The translations under genes and the position numbers were made by a program. A model generated the notes under the pieces. That model had not been told where the DNA came from and searched no databases. It worked only from the letters and a program-made list of their open reading frames with translations. Shown here in pieces: positions 1 through 6,379 of a DNA stretch of 7,112 nucleotides; positions within the stretch are counted from its first letter, which is position 1; each line of letters opens with the position of its first letter. The stretch spans positions 1 through 7,112 of the forward strand of contig JAFVRL010000051.1 of NCBI GenBank assembly GCA_017504325.1, read 5' to 3'. Source of the stretch: Lentisphaeria bacterium (lineage in GTDB: Bacteria > Verrucomicrobiota > Lentisphaeria > Victivallales > UBA1829).

Positions 1-78
1 ATATAACGCAGAATCTGATGTTTGTCAAATGCCGGATATCAACTCTGCTCCGTCTTTCATTTTGCCAAAGTGAAGTCC

Positions 79-264
79 TTATCTGCCTTTTTGTTTATTT
101 TGCAGATGCTTCATACCGTATTTGAGTATCTGCTCTTTTGAACTGACGGCTTTTTTTACAGCTTGGCAAGCCAGTTCCGCGAACAGCGGAATGGATTGAC
201 AAGTTGGAAAGCGGATGCGTAACAACCGACGAAGGCTGTCACGCCGGCTTGTACCGGCGTAGTT
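79..264 (-). other. Open reading stretch without a start codon, possible gene remnant or part of a repeat
   Basis: The minus strand stays open for 61 codons between a stop at 265-267 and the stop at 79-81. The last part reads like a basic protein tail, ending in residues such as KEQILKYGMKHLQNKQKGR. The only ATG is near the end, so no intact gene can be called. The same DNA forms strong hairpins (161-292), so the open frame may simply be an accident of a structured repeat. I do not recognise a family. It could be the decayed 3' end of a gene or non-coding. Confidence 0.15.
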
Positions 265-292
265 TTACGAAGACCATAGTCTTGGCGAAGAC
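161..292. repeat. Cluster of three hairpins upstream of the GIY-YIG remnant
   Basis: Three inverted repeats sit within 132 bases. The first (167-198) has TTCCGC/GCGGAA at its core with a GAACA loop, extended by CC/GG and CAA/TTG with small bulges. The second (241-260) is a perfect 7-bp stem, ACGCCGG/CCGGCGT, with a 6-nt loop. The third (270-283) pairs AAGAC with GTCTT over a CATA loop, and the word CGAAGAC recurs at 286-292. Such density is unusual for plain intergenic DNA and suggests a structured RNA or the end of a repeat unit. No known RNA family was recognised. Confidence 0.4.
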
Positions 293-327
293 AGACAAAT
301 ACGCATGGAACAACAGCAAAAACTAAT

Positions 328-599
328 ATGCAAAATTTTCACGGTGTTTATATCCTGATAGATACTACCACAAAAACGCATCGTTATGCAGGCTCAACAC
401 AAGATTTATCTGTCCGTCTTGCTAAACATAATGCCGGAGAAATTCCCCATACCTCAAAGGAAAATATTATAAATATCTGAAAAAATCAACTTGCTGCATA
501 TCATTGCCTTTCAAATTCAAATAACGGATTTTTTTATTGTTTGAGAGTAAAAAATCGCAGAGAGAAAATTTTGCAGTCAAGTTGCACTACTCCATCTAA
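328..599 (+). pseudogene. Degraded single-domain GIY-YIG nuclease gene
   Basis: From ATG 328 the first 50 codons read as the start of a small GIY-YIG endonuclease of the YhbQ/UvrC-N-like type. They include GVYIL (the GIY half), RYAGST (the YIG half), a run ending in VRLAKHNAGEIPHTSK that carries the expected Arg and His-Asn, and then a stop at 478-480. Family homology seems to resume downstream in shifted frames. IAF is near 505-513, SNSNNGFF follows in another frame, and FESKKSQRENFAVKL runs at 540-584 before a stop at 597-599. That last piece fits the usual C-terminal FE...GR.FA.K pattern, including the catalytic Glu. The full family is usually about 80-100 residues, so the remnant spans the right length, but at least two frameshifts and a lost central KY.PW segment leave it non-functional. 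No clear Shine-Dalgarno sequence precedes it. The calls rest on motif memory, not a search. Confidence 0.65.
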
Positions 600-821
600 A
601 ATTCAAGCTTCCGGAATTGGCGTTTTTTATTTTTGGAGGAACGAAGGAGCAAAGTTTCACTGCGCGCAGTGCAATTTTACTTGCGAAAACGCTTATTTCA
701 ATTTGCATGTGAAGTTTACCTGCTGTCGCGGACAAGGATGATGTATTTTTATATTTTAACCCAGGATGACAGTTGCAAGGAATTTTTCCGTAAAATATCT
801 CATTTCTTTCAGACTTTTAAT
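600..821. other. Non-coding stretch between the GIY-YIG remnant and the RTX-like gene
   Basis: Short open frames here have no supported start, ribosome binding site or recognisable domain. The stretch holds the dyad at 651-678 and a small TGTC-GCG-GACA hairpin at 724-734. The rest, 735-821, is AT-rich and leads into the promoters of the next gene. Nothing else was seen. Confidence 0.5.
651..678. repeat. 28-nt dyad with a perfect 14-bp palindromic core
   Basis: CACTGCGCGCAGTG (658-671) is a perfect palindrome. Outside it the arms continue to 651 and 678 (AAAGTTT against CAATTTT) with one mismatch and one G-T wobble. The dyad lies just after the GIY-YIG remnant. It may be the 3' structure of the same repeat unit, a transcription terminator or a protein-binding site. 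There is no T-run directly after it, so simple termination is not favoured. Confidence 0.55.
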
Positions 822-850
822 TTGAAACTCTCTGCAGTAAGTTATATATT
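822..850 (+). promoter_or_regulatory. Predicted sigma70-type promoter P1 of the RTX-like gene
   Basis: TTGAAA (822-827) and TATATT (845-850) are separated by exactly 17 nt. The predicted start of transcription is near 857, about 43 nt before the ATG at 900. Confidence 0.45.
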
Positions 851-879
851 TAGACAAAAAGAAAGCAGAACTTTATAAT
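851..879 (+). promoter_or_regulatory. Predicted sigma70-type promoter P2 of the RTX-like gene
   Basis: TAGACA (851-856) and a consensus TATAAT (874-879) are separated by 17 nt, directly abutting P1. Transcription would start near 886, just ahead of the AGGAGG, giving a leader of only about 14 nt. P1 and P2 could act as tandem promoters, or only one may be real. Confidence 0.5.
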
Positions 880-886
880 CTTATAC

Positions 887-892
887 AGGAGG
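887..892 (+). promoter_or_regulatory. Strong ribosome binding site that sets the start at 900
   Basis: AGGAGG is followed by a 7-nt spacer and ATG at 900. A TTG in the same frame at 894 lies only 1 nt from the site, so 900 is the better start. Confidence 0.85.
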
Positions 893-899
893 TTTGTTT

Positions 900-3491
900 A
901 TGAGTGTTGAATTTGTAAGTACAGATGGATTTGTTTCAATGCTGTCTCTTGCTGATCTTTACTTTTTTACAGAAAATTCGGAAGGGGGATATACCTACAC
1001 ATTCCAATGGAGTACGCAGGCAGTAAAGGGTGTGGTTGACGGGGTGTTCAATCCCGATATCAATGATTATTATGATGAAGATGAGGAAGAAATCGACGAG
1101 GATTATTACACTACCAAAGCATTGTATGATTATGTTTCCGCCAATAAAAATGACGGCACAGATCAGGCGGACTCCTTTGTTTTCAGAATTTATAATAAAG
1201 AAACAGGAACGCTGGTAAAGGAAATTTCCACAACAGAAAAATCCGTTGATGTAGATGAACTTCTCTATGGTGAGGAGTATTTATGGGAAGTTGCCGCATT
1301 GAAAAACGGACAGGTCATAAAAACATCAGACAAACTGTATTTTTGTACCTATCATAATCCCTGCGATTTGCCCGAAGGTGCCTATGGGCAAATGGATAGT
1401 TATTCCTACAGCAAAATATATAATGCCAGCAGTGAGAATCATGCAATGAAGCAGACGGGACACAGCGGTCATATAGAACAAGGGGTTATCACAAGTTACG
1501 GAAATACCGCTGCAAATTTCTTCGTTTGCGGAGAGACCGTAAATGGCAATAGCGGTGGTCCGCGGGGCGGTCAGGAGGCTTACGAAATTGCCCTGAAGAG
1601 CGGTTATACTTTTTCCATATCCAACAATGTCGGAGGAATAGACGATGATTTCCCGACAACTGAAAATTGTCTGTTTACATTATGCGGGATCTATGTATTC
1701 AATGAAGGGAAATGGGATTATCTTGCGTACAGTGCAAAGACCGATAATGCCAACCGCTGTCAGAATGGAGACTATTTTGCTTTGGATGACGATATAGTTA
1801 CGCAAGAAGCCACCTGTGTTCTGTATCAATACAACAGCAAAACCGGACATATTGATACCATCGCAACGGCAGCTTCCGATATCGGTTTGATTTCTCCGAA
1901 GGGTATCTATTACCAGACACTCGATGGAATTTATCAGACAGGTACTGATATAAAAGTTGCTTCTGCACAACTTGATTACGGAGGATATTTCCTTTATGAT
2001 GATGTGACTGTGAATGTTTACTGTTTGTACAATAACACTCAAAAAACTGACGATTTGGAGGACGGTGAAAGCGGTTCTGTACAAATAAGCTATATTCCCC
2101 TTGATGGGACAACGGCAGGAAAAACTCAAATATTTACAGTATATGAAACCGACAGCGCCCCCGCCGAACTTGAAACAGATGATAGTGGTCTTATCATCAG
2201 AATAGATGATTACATTTGCTACTTGCTCAACATTGAAGGCGGTGATTGCTATCAATCCATATCCGTTGTTCATAAAATCCGGGATGACGAAATCACAGAG
2301 GTTTTCGCAGATGTTTTTGATGGTGGACTTATCACAAATTATTACCTCAATGAAGACGGCGATCTTGCTGCCTCTTTCCACTACCGCGGCGATGGAACAT
2401 TGGAAGAGAAAATCCTCATAGAAAATTCTGATAAATCCGTGACCGTATCCGGTGACGAAAAAGGACTTTTCTGGAAAGCCGCAGAGGATTCTGTTCAGGA
2501 ACTTTCGATCAGAAATTCAGAGAATGATGGCAGTCTCACCTATCTTGTGGAAGAAGGGGTAGGGGAACTGAAATTTTATGGGATCGCCTCCGGAAATTAT
2601 GAATGCAGCTACCGGCTTGAAGATCAGGATGCGGTAACCGTTTCCCAGTTTACGGTAAAATCAGAAGACAGCAATCCCAGTAAATTTACAGGCACCACCA
2701 AAGGAGCCGCCAATCTCTTCTTCGCCAGAAAATCCGGCATTTGGAGCAGTAATTATATTGCCAGACATAATGGATTCCTCAACGGCTGGACCGGCACAAA
2801 GGAAACCGTTGATCTTGCCGGCAAAAATATAATTGCGGATGTTCTGATGGGCGGTGACGACGAAAATCTCCTTGTTCTGACGGATGACTCCAATGGAGAT
2901 GCTCTCTTTGTGGAAGATATTTATACAGCTTTCGGCAAAGATGCTGCGCGTTTAGCTCAAATCGATGAGATCCGCGCCGGGGCAGGAGACGATATTATTG
3001 ATATGACCAGTCAGCTTTATGCTTATGACGGCGGGGAAATGACCATCCGCGCCGGAGCAGGAAACGATGTGATCTGGGCAAGCGGATCAGATAATGACCT
3101 TTTCGGTGATGAAGGAAATGACCGTATTGTCGGCAGTTCCGGGTTCGACCTCATCGCCGGTGGAACAGGCAATGACTCCATGCACTCCGGAGGCGGCAAT
3201 GATATTTTTGCCTTCTGCGAAAACTGGGGACAGGATACAGTAGAGATCACAGATAACGCATATATCACACTCTGGTTTGCTTCCGGTTCTGAAGACAATT
3301 GGGATGCCGCCGGTCGTGTTTACTCCAACGGGATCGACTCCGTTACAGTTATCGGCGGAGCAAACAGTACGATCGAACTCAAATTCGGCAACGAAGGCGG
3401 ACAATATTATGATTTGATGGATGTCGGTGCCTTTGAAGGAAGTACCCATAAAGAGATCTTTGAAAGTACAGAAAAAAGCATATTGGCATAA
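900..3491 (+). CDS. RTX-like secreted protein with C-terminal Ca-binding repeats
   Basis: The product has 863 residues, very acidic, probably exported and extracellular. There is no N-terminal signal peptide: the N-terminus runs MSVEFVSTDGFVSM. Residues about 33-150 resemble a fibronectin III fold (TFQWS strand, then a strand pattern ending in GEEYLWEVAAL and LYFCT), with an acidic insert at 53-70. Residues about 150-600 are beta-rich and unrecognised. A Gly/Asp-rich module starts near 602 (GAANLFFARKSG, later LTDDSNGDALFVEDIY). Five Ca-binding nonapeptide-like elements follow: GAGDD 694-698, GAGND 719-723, GDEGND 736-741, GGTGND 754-759 and GGGND 764-768. The protein ends in about 90 residues finishing STEKSILA, which would suit an uncleaved C-terminal type I secretion signal. 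That route is inferred from the RTX family. No ABC exporter, membrane fusion or outer membrane gene lies in this window. It has 12 cysteines, unusual for RTX proteins. Its role could be adhesion, cell-surface binding or a large extracellular hydrolase-like function; no catalytic motif was seen. The family call is good, the function unknown. Confidence 0.85.
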   Translation: MSVEFVSTDGFVSMLSLADLYFFTENSEGGYTYTFQWSTQAVKGVVDGVFNPDINDYYDEDEEEIDEDYYTTKALYDYVSANKNDGTDQADSFVFRIYNKETGTLVKEISTTEKSVDVDELLYGEEYLWEVAALKNGQVIKTSDKLYFCTYHNPCDLPEGAYGQMDSYSYSKIYNASSENHAMKQTGHSGHIEQGVITSYGNTAANFFVCGETVNGNSGGPRGGQEAYEIALKSGYTFSISNNVGGIDDDFPTTENCLFTLCGIYVFNEGKWDYLAYSAKTDNANRCQNGDYFALDDDIVTQEATCVLYQYNSKTGHIDTIATAASDIGLISPKGIYYQTLDGIYQTGTDIKVASAQLDYGGYFLYDDVTVNVYCLYNNTQKTDDLEDGESGSVQISYIPLDGTTAGKTQIFTVYETDSAPAELETDDSGLIIRIDDYICYLLNIEGGDCYQSISVVHKIRDDEITEVFADVFDGGLITNYYLNEDGDLAASFHYRGDGTLEEKILIENSDKSVTVSGDEKGLFWKAAEDSVQELSIRNSENDGSLTYLVEEGVGELKFYGIASGNYECSYRLEDQDAVTVSQFTVKSEDSNPSKFTGTTKGAANLFFARKSGIWSSNYIARHNGFLNGWTGTKETVDLAGKNIIADVLMGGDDENLLVLTDDSNGDALFVEDIYTAFGKDAARLAQIDEIRAGAGDDIIDMTSQLYAYDGGEMTIRAGAGNDVIWASGSDNDLFGDEGNDRIVGSSGFDLIAGGTGNDSMHSGGGNDIFAFCENWGQDTVEITDNAYITLWFASGSEDNWDAAGRVYSNGIDSVTVIGGANSTIELKFGNEGGQYYDLMDVGAFEGSTHKEIFESTEKSILA

Positions 3492-3492
3492 T

Positions 3493-3519
3493 ACCGGAAC
3501 AGCTGTGTATTTTTCCGGT
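3493..3519 (+). terminator. Weak hairpin just after the RTX-like gene
   Basis: ACCGGAA (3493-3499) pairs perfectly with TTCCGGT (3513-3519) across a 13-nt loop, 2 nt after the stop codon. No T-run follows, so intrinsic termination is doubtful. It could instead stabilise the 3' end of the mRNA. Confidence 0.3.
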
Positions 3520-3672
3520 GTGCCTCCCATACGGTAATGAAAAAGCCGCAGGAATAAAGTGAAAAGCATGAGTATTGCGGAGGATTTGCTCTTTTTTGAG
3601 CAGGATCTGTGAATACCGGCATTTTATATTTTTCCCTTTGCGTATTCAACCATTGAATATTGCAGCAGCCCG

Positions 3673-4017
3673 GTGCGCCCGGTATTACCGTATGGAATTA
3701 CAGAACCTTCAGATCGGACGGACAGCAATTGGACTGATCCGTACACCTCCCGGGCAATCAATATCCATCTGATGCAGGAGGTGATCCGCAAAGAATATGC
3801 CAAACATGATTCTCATCCCCGGTACAGGAATATAAAAGTGATGATCGCCGGAACCCTCCTCCTTACGCCATTATTGTATGCAATATGCAGTATCGTTTTC
3901 CTGATAAAAGCATTACGGAAAAAAATGGTCCGGAGAAAAAACTCCGGCAGTAAAATTCAACCTTTCTCTATTGCCGGATATAATAAGGATCCCGATCCGG
4001 TGTCCACTTATTTATAA
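3673..4017 (+). CDS. Possible small single-pass membrane protein, hypothetical
   Basis: The frame is open from 3613 and contains one clear transmembrane segment, VMIAGTLLLTPLLYAICSIVF, followed by basic residues (KALRKKMVRRK), so the C-terminus would be cytoplasmic. The start is uncertain. GTG 3673 gives 114 residues but has no Shine-Dalgarno sequence. GTG 3838 gives 59 residues, follows AGGAA (3826-3830) by 7 nt, and places the hydrophobic segment at the very N-terminus, so the shorter form is attractive. ATG 3772 is a third option without a good site. The stop (4015-4017) lies against the stop of the minus-strand regulator (4012-4014), so the genes meet tail to tail with a 6-nt overlap. No family was recognised. 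The upstream half may be an unexpressed extension or a remnant of a longer gene. Confidence 0.4.
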   Translation: MRPVLPYGITEPSDRTDSNWTDPYTSRAINIHLMQEVIRKEYAKHDSHPRYRNIKVMIAGTLLLTPLLYAICSIVFLIKALRKKMVRRKNSGSKIQPFSIAGYNKDPDPVSTYL

Positions 4018-5424
4018 ACGGTTATTTCCGATAAAATCCCGGATGATCGCACAACCTTTTTCCAAATCCTCCGTACTGTCCGGAGAGGAGACTGCTATAC
4101 GCATGAAACTGTGAGGATTGCGGGTAACAGTAAAACGGTAGGAACAATATACATTCACATTCTGCTGCAATAATAACCGTTCCGTCTCCATTTCATCCAC
4201 TTTCAACTCCGGCAGAGGCAGCCACCGGAAAAATGCCGCAGGGGAACCGGGTACCGCCGCTTCCGGAAAATACCGGTCAAAAACCCGATTCCGTTCCTTT
4301 GCAGATTCCGTTTTCTGCTGAAGAAGTTTTGCCGCTTTGCCGCTTAAGATCAATTCCGTCATAATTTCCGCATCCAGAGAAGAAGTTTTGATATTCAAAT
4401 AAAAGAGCGCATTCAGAAGCTGCTCCCGGAATGTTTCCGGAAATGCGGCGAAGGCGACCCGCAAACCATTGCATAACACCATAGTGGAATTACATATATA
4501 TATGGTCTGTTCCGGCAGGCGGGAAAACATGGAATGGTAGTTGCCTTCTGTAATAAGGGGGATCCCGGTATTATCATCTTCTATAAGAACAAGTTTATTT
4601 TCCGCAATCACTGCGGCAAGTTCATCTTTCCGTTTTTCCGGGATGGTACAGGTAGTGGGATTGGCGCAATTCGGCATAAGAAAGATCCCCCTTACCCCTT
4701 CCCGACGGCAGATGGATTCCAGTTCATCCCCTCTCATACCGTATTCATCTCCTTTTACCGGGATCAGACGGATGTGGGAAAGATGCGCCATACCGATAAG
4801 GTTGGAATAGGTGAATTCATCTGTTGCGATCTTATCCCCGATCCTGAAAAGCGACAGCAGTGCGGCACTGATGATATTCTGCGCTCCGGAAAAGATGGCA
4901 GTATGTTCGCTGTCCGTATGCACATCCATCTGTTTCATCCAGTGCGCCCCGGCGGCACGCTGGTGCAGATGTCCTGCAATATCCGTATAAGAATATAATT
5001 CTGATATGTAGCCTTTTTTCAAAACATTTTCACTGGCTTCAAGGATAGGAGTCCTGATTTTATCAAACCCTTTCACCAGTCCCAATTCAATAAGATCCCG
5101 CCCCCTTCCGGTTCTTCCGGAAATAATATTCTTCCCGGGCAGCGGGGAAACAAATGTACCTCTTCCGGTGACGCCATAAATCAGTTTTCTTTCCCGGCAG
5201 AGATCATACGCCTGCGTGATGGTGGTAAAATTCAGATCCAGAAAATCAGCCAGTTCCCGCTGGGGCGGCAGACGGGTTCCGGAGGCAAGTTTTCCGGAAA
5301 CGATATCCGCTTCAAGTGCATTTGCCACCGTCAGATAATAAGGTCTTTTCAGCTTGCTTTTATCCGGCATCCAGCTGAGCAGAAAATGATTGAAAGAGTT
5401 TACAGGCATTTTATTGTAATCCAT
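4012..5424 (-). CDS. pdxR: MocR/PdxR-type GntR-family regulator with degenerate aminotransferase-like domain
   Basis: The product has 470 residues, the usual size for the MocR subfamily. Residues about 30-93 form a GntR-type winged helix (LPPQRELADFL, then TTITQAYDLCRERKLI and GRGTFVS). Residues about 110-470 are a fold-type I aminotransferase-like domain, with SGAQN near 179-183, NPT at 255-257 (the PNxxNP motif), EDD at 282-284 and a C-terminal Arg442 in FMRIAVSS. In known members such as GabR, PLP forms a Schiff base with a lysine. Here that position, five residues before GLR in CNSTMVLCNGLR, is Met315. The tyrosine that contacts PLP is Asn285 (EDDN instead of EDDY). The gene is divergent from pdxS, so control of pdxST is likely, and PdxR proteins are known to regulate these genes in response to PLP. 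Without the lysine, PLP would have to bind non-covalently, or another ligand is used. The predicted leader is only about 15 nt and has no Shine-Dalgarno sequence. The subfamily call is strong, the specific target inferred. Confidence 0.85.
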   Translation of the reverse strand: MDYNKMPVNSFNHFLLSWMPDKSKLKRPYYLTVANALEADIVSGKLASGTRLPPQRELADFLDLNFTTITQAYDLCRERKLIYGVTGRGTFVSPLPGKNIISGRTGRGRDLIELGLVKGFDKIRTPILEASENVLKKGYISELYSYTDIAGHLHQRAAGAHWMKQMDVHTDSEHTAIFSGAQNIISAALLSLFRIGDKIATDEFTYSNLIGMAHLSHIRLIPVKGDEYGMRGDELESICRREGVRGIFLMPNCANPTTCTIPEKRKDELAAVIAENKLVLIEDDNTGIPLITEGNYHSMFSRLPEQTIYICNSTMVLCNGLRVAFAAFPETFREQLLNALFYLNIKTSSLDAEIMTELILSGKAAKLLQQKTESAKERNRVFDRYFPEAAVPGSPAAFFRWLPLPELKVDEMETERLLLQQNVNVYCSYRFTVTRNPHSFMRIAVSSPDSTEDLEKGCAIIRDFIGNNRL

Positions 5425-5453
5425 ACAATTTTATTATTTGTATTGAATATACA
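5423..5453. promoter_or_regulatory. Candidate operator: three alternating ATACAA-type half-sites
   Basis: ATACAA (5423-5428) and TTGTAT (5438-5443) are inverted across 9 nt. TGTAT (5439-5443) is inverted again against ATACA (5449-5453) across 5 nt. The two forward-oriented copies start 26 bp apart, in the range MocR regulators use for paired sites. The left half-site overlaps the regulator's own start codon (the CAT complement at 5422-5424). The middle copy coincides with the pdxS -35 element, so binding there could block pdxS. Confidence 0.4.
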
Positions 5454-5466
5454 TGTCTGTTATATT
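5438..5466 (+). promoter_or_regulatory. Predicted pdxST promoter
   Basis: TTGTAT (5438-5443) and TATATT (5461-5466) are separated by 17 nt. Transcription would start near 5473, leaving a leader of about 31 nt that carries the AAGGAG used by pdxS. Confidence 0.55.
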
Positions 5467-5474
5467 AAAATCAA
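5446..5474 (-). promoter_or_regulatory. Predicted promoter of the PdxR-like gene
   Basis: On the minus strand TTGATT (5474-5469) and TATATT (5451-5446) are 17 nt apart. Transcription would start near 5439, about 15 nt before the ATG. This promoter interlocks with the pdxST promoter: each -10 element lies in the spacer of the other, so polymerase cannot easily occupy both. Confidence 0.5.
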
Positions 5475-5503
5475 ATCAAAAATTCTGAAAAAAGGAGAAA
5501 AAT

Positions 5504-6379
5504 ATGAAAAACGAACAGTATGAATTGAATTGTGACCTTGCAAGAATGCTTAAAGGGGGAGTGATCATGGATGTAACCACCCCCGAACAGGCAAAGATCG
5601 CAGAAGATGCAGGCGCCTGTGCAGTTATGGCTCTGGAACGCATCCCCGCAGACATCCGTGCGGCAGGGGGAGTATCCCGTATGAGCGATCCCGGAATGAT
5701 CAAAGGCATTCAGGAAGCCGTATCCATTCCGGTAATGGCAAAATGCCGTATCGGACACATTGCTGAAGCAAGGATCCTGGAAGCTATTGAGATCGACTAC
5801 ATCGATGAAAGCGAAGTATTGAGTCCCGCAGATGATATCTATCATGTGGATAAAAGAGCTTTCAAAGTTCCTTTTGTCTGCGGTGCAAGAGATCTGGGAG
5901 AAGCTCTGCGGAGAATCAATGAAGGGGCAGCAATGATCCGGACAAAAGGCGAACCCGGCACCGGGGATGTGGTACAGGCAGTCCGTCACATGAGAAAGAT
6001 GAATCAGGAGATCCGCCGGGTGACCAATATGGCGGAAGATGAACTTTACGAAGCCGCCAAACAGCTGCAGGTGCCTTTCGATCTTCTGCAGTATGTTCAT
6101 CAGAACGGTAAACTCCCTGTGGTGAACTTTGCCGCCGGCGGTGTGGCAACTCCGGCAGATGCAGCATTGATGATGCTTCTTGGAGCAGAAGGAGTATTTG
6201 TCGGTTCCGGTATTTTCAAATCCGGCGATCCTGCAAAACGGGCAGCGGCAATCGTCAAAGCGGTAACCAATTATCAGGATTACGGGATGCTTGCCGAACT
6301 TTCCTGCGGGCTTGGAGAAGCCATGGTAGGGATCAATCCTGCTGAAATCAAGATCATCATGGAAGAACGGGGTATCTGA
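5504..6379 (+). CDS. pdxS: Pyridoxal 5'-phosphate synthase lyase subunit PdxS
   Basis: PdxS joins ribose 5-phosphate (or ribulose 5-phosphate), glyceraldehyde 3-phosphate and ammonia into pyridoxal 5'-phosphate in the cytoplasm, in the DXP-independent pathway. The 291 residues match the family length (about 290-295). The TIM-barrel core is intact: Asp23 in GGVIMDV, both catalytic lysines (Lys80 in PVMAKCRIGH and Lys148 in IRTKGEPGTGD), Asp101 in YIDESEVL and the phosphate-binding glycines in NFAAGGVATPADAA and FVGSGIFKS. The start at 5504 follows AAGGAG (5492-5497) by 6 nt. The gene is followed directly by pdxT and is divergent from a PdxR-like regulator, which probably controls it. Nothing in the sequence suggests loss of function. 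Confidence 0.97.
   Translation: MKNEQYELNCDLARMLKGGVIMDVTTPEQAKIAEDAGACAVMALERIPADIRAAGGVSRMSDPGMIKGIQEAVSIPVMAKCRIGHIAEARILEAIEIDYIDESEVLSPADDIYHVDKRAFKVPFVCGARDLGEALRRINEGAAMIRTKGEPGTGDVVQAVRHMRKMNQEIRRVTNMAEDELYEAAKQLQVPFDLLQYVHQNGKLPVVNFAAGGVATPADAALMMLLGAEGVFVGSGIFKSGDPAKRAAAIVKAVTNYQDYGMLAELSCGLGEAMVGINPAEIKIIMEERGI

Noticed and set aside
1..740. CRISPR array or tRNA in the hairpin-rich left end
   Set aside because: There are no regularly spaced direct repeats, and none of the hairpins can be assembled into a tRNA cloverleaf with a plausible T-arm and acceptor stem.
633..878. 81-codon plus-strand frame upstream of the RTX-like gene
   Set aside because: It reads through the 28-nt dyad and both predicted promoters, has no Shine-Dalgarno sequence, and its composition is not protein-like.
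894..899. TTG start for the RTX-like gene at 894
   Set aside because: It sits 1 nt after the AGGAGG, too close for initiation; ATG 900 has the normal 7-nt spacing.
1680..2381. 233-codon open frame on the minus strand inside the RTX-like gene
   Set aside because: It lies fully opposite a well-supported gene, has no ribosome binding site or recognisable domain, and its open length follows from the codon use of the gene on the other strand.
3087..3569. 160-codon minus-strand frame over the Ca-binding repeats
   Set aside because: The plus strand encodes clear GxGxD repeats here; the antisense frame is a by-product of their base composition.
3587..3602. TGCTC-TTTTTT-GAGCA hairpin as a terminator
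   Set aside because: The stem is only 5 bp and the T-run is in the loop rather than after the stem.
5467..5503. PLP or other riboswitch in the pdxS leader
   Set aside because: The predicted leader is about 31 nt, too short for a ligand-binding aptamer, and no hairpin was seen in it.
5471..6100. 209-codon minus-strand frame opposite pdxS
   Set aside because: PdxS is unambiguous on the plus strand with both catalytic lysines; the antisense frame has no start signal or domain.
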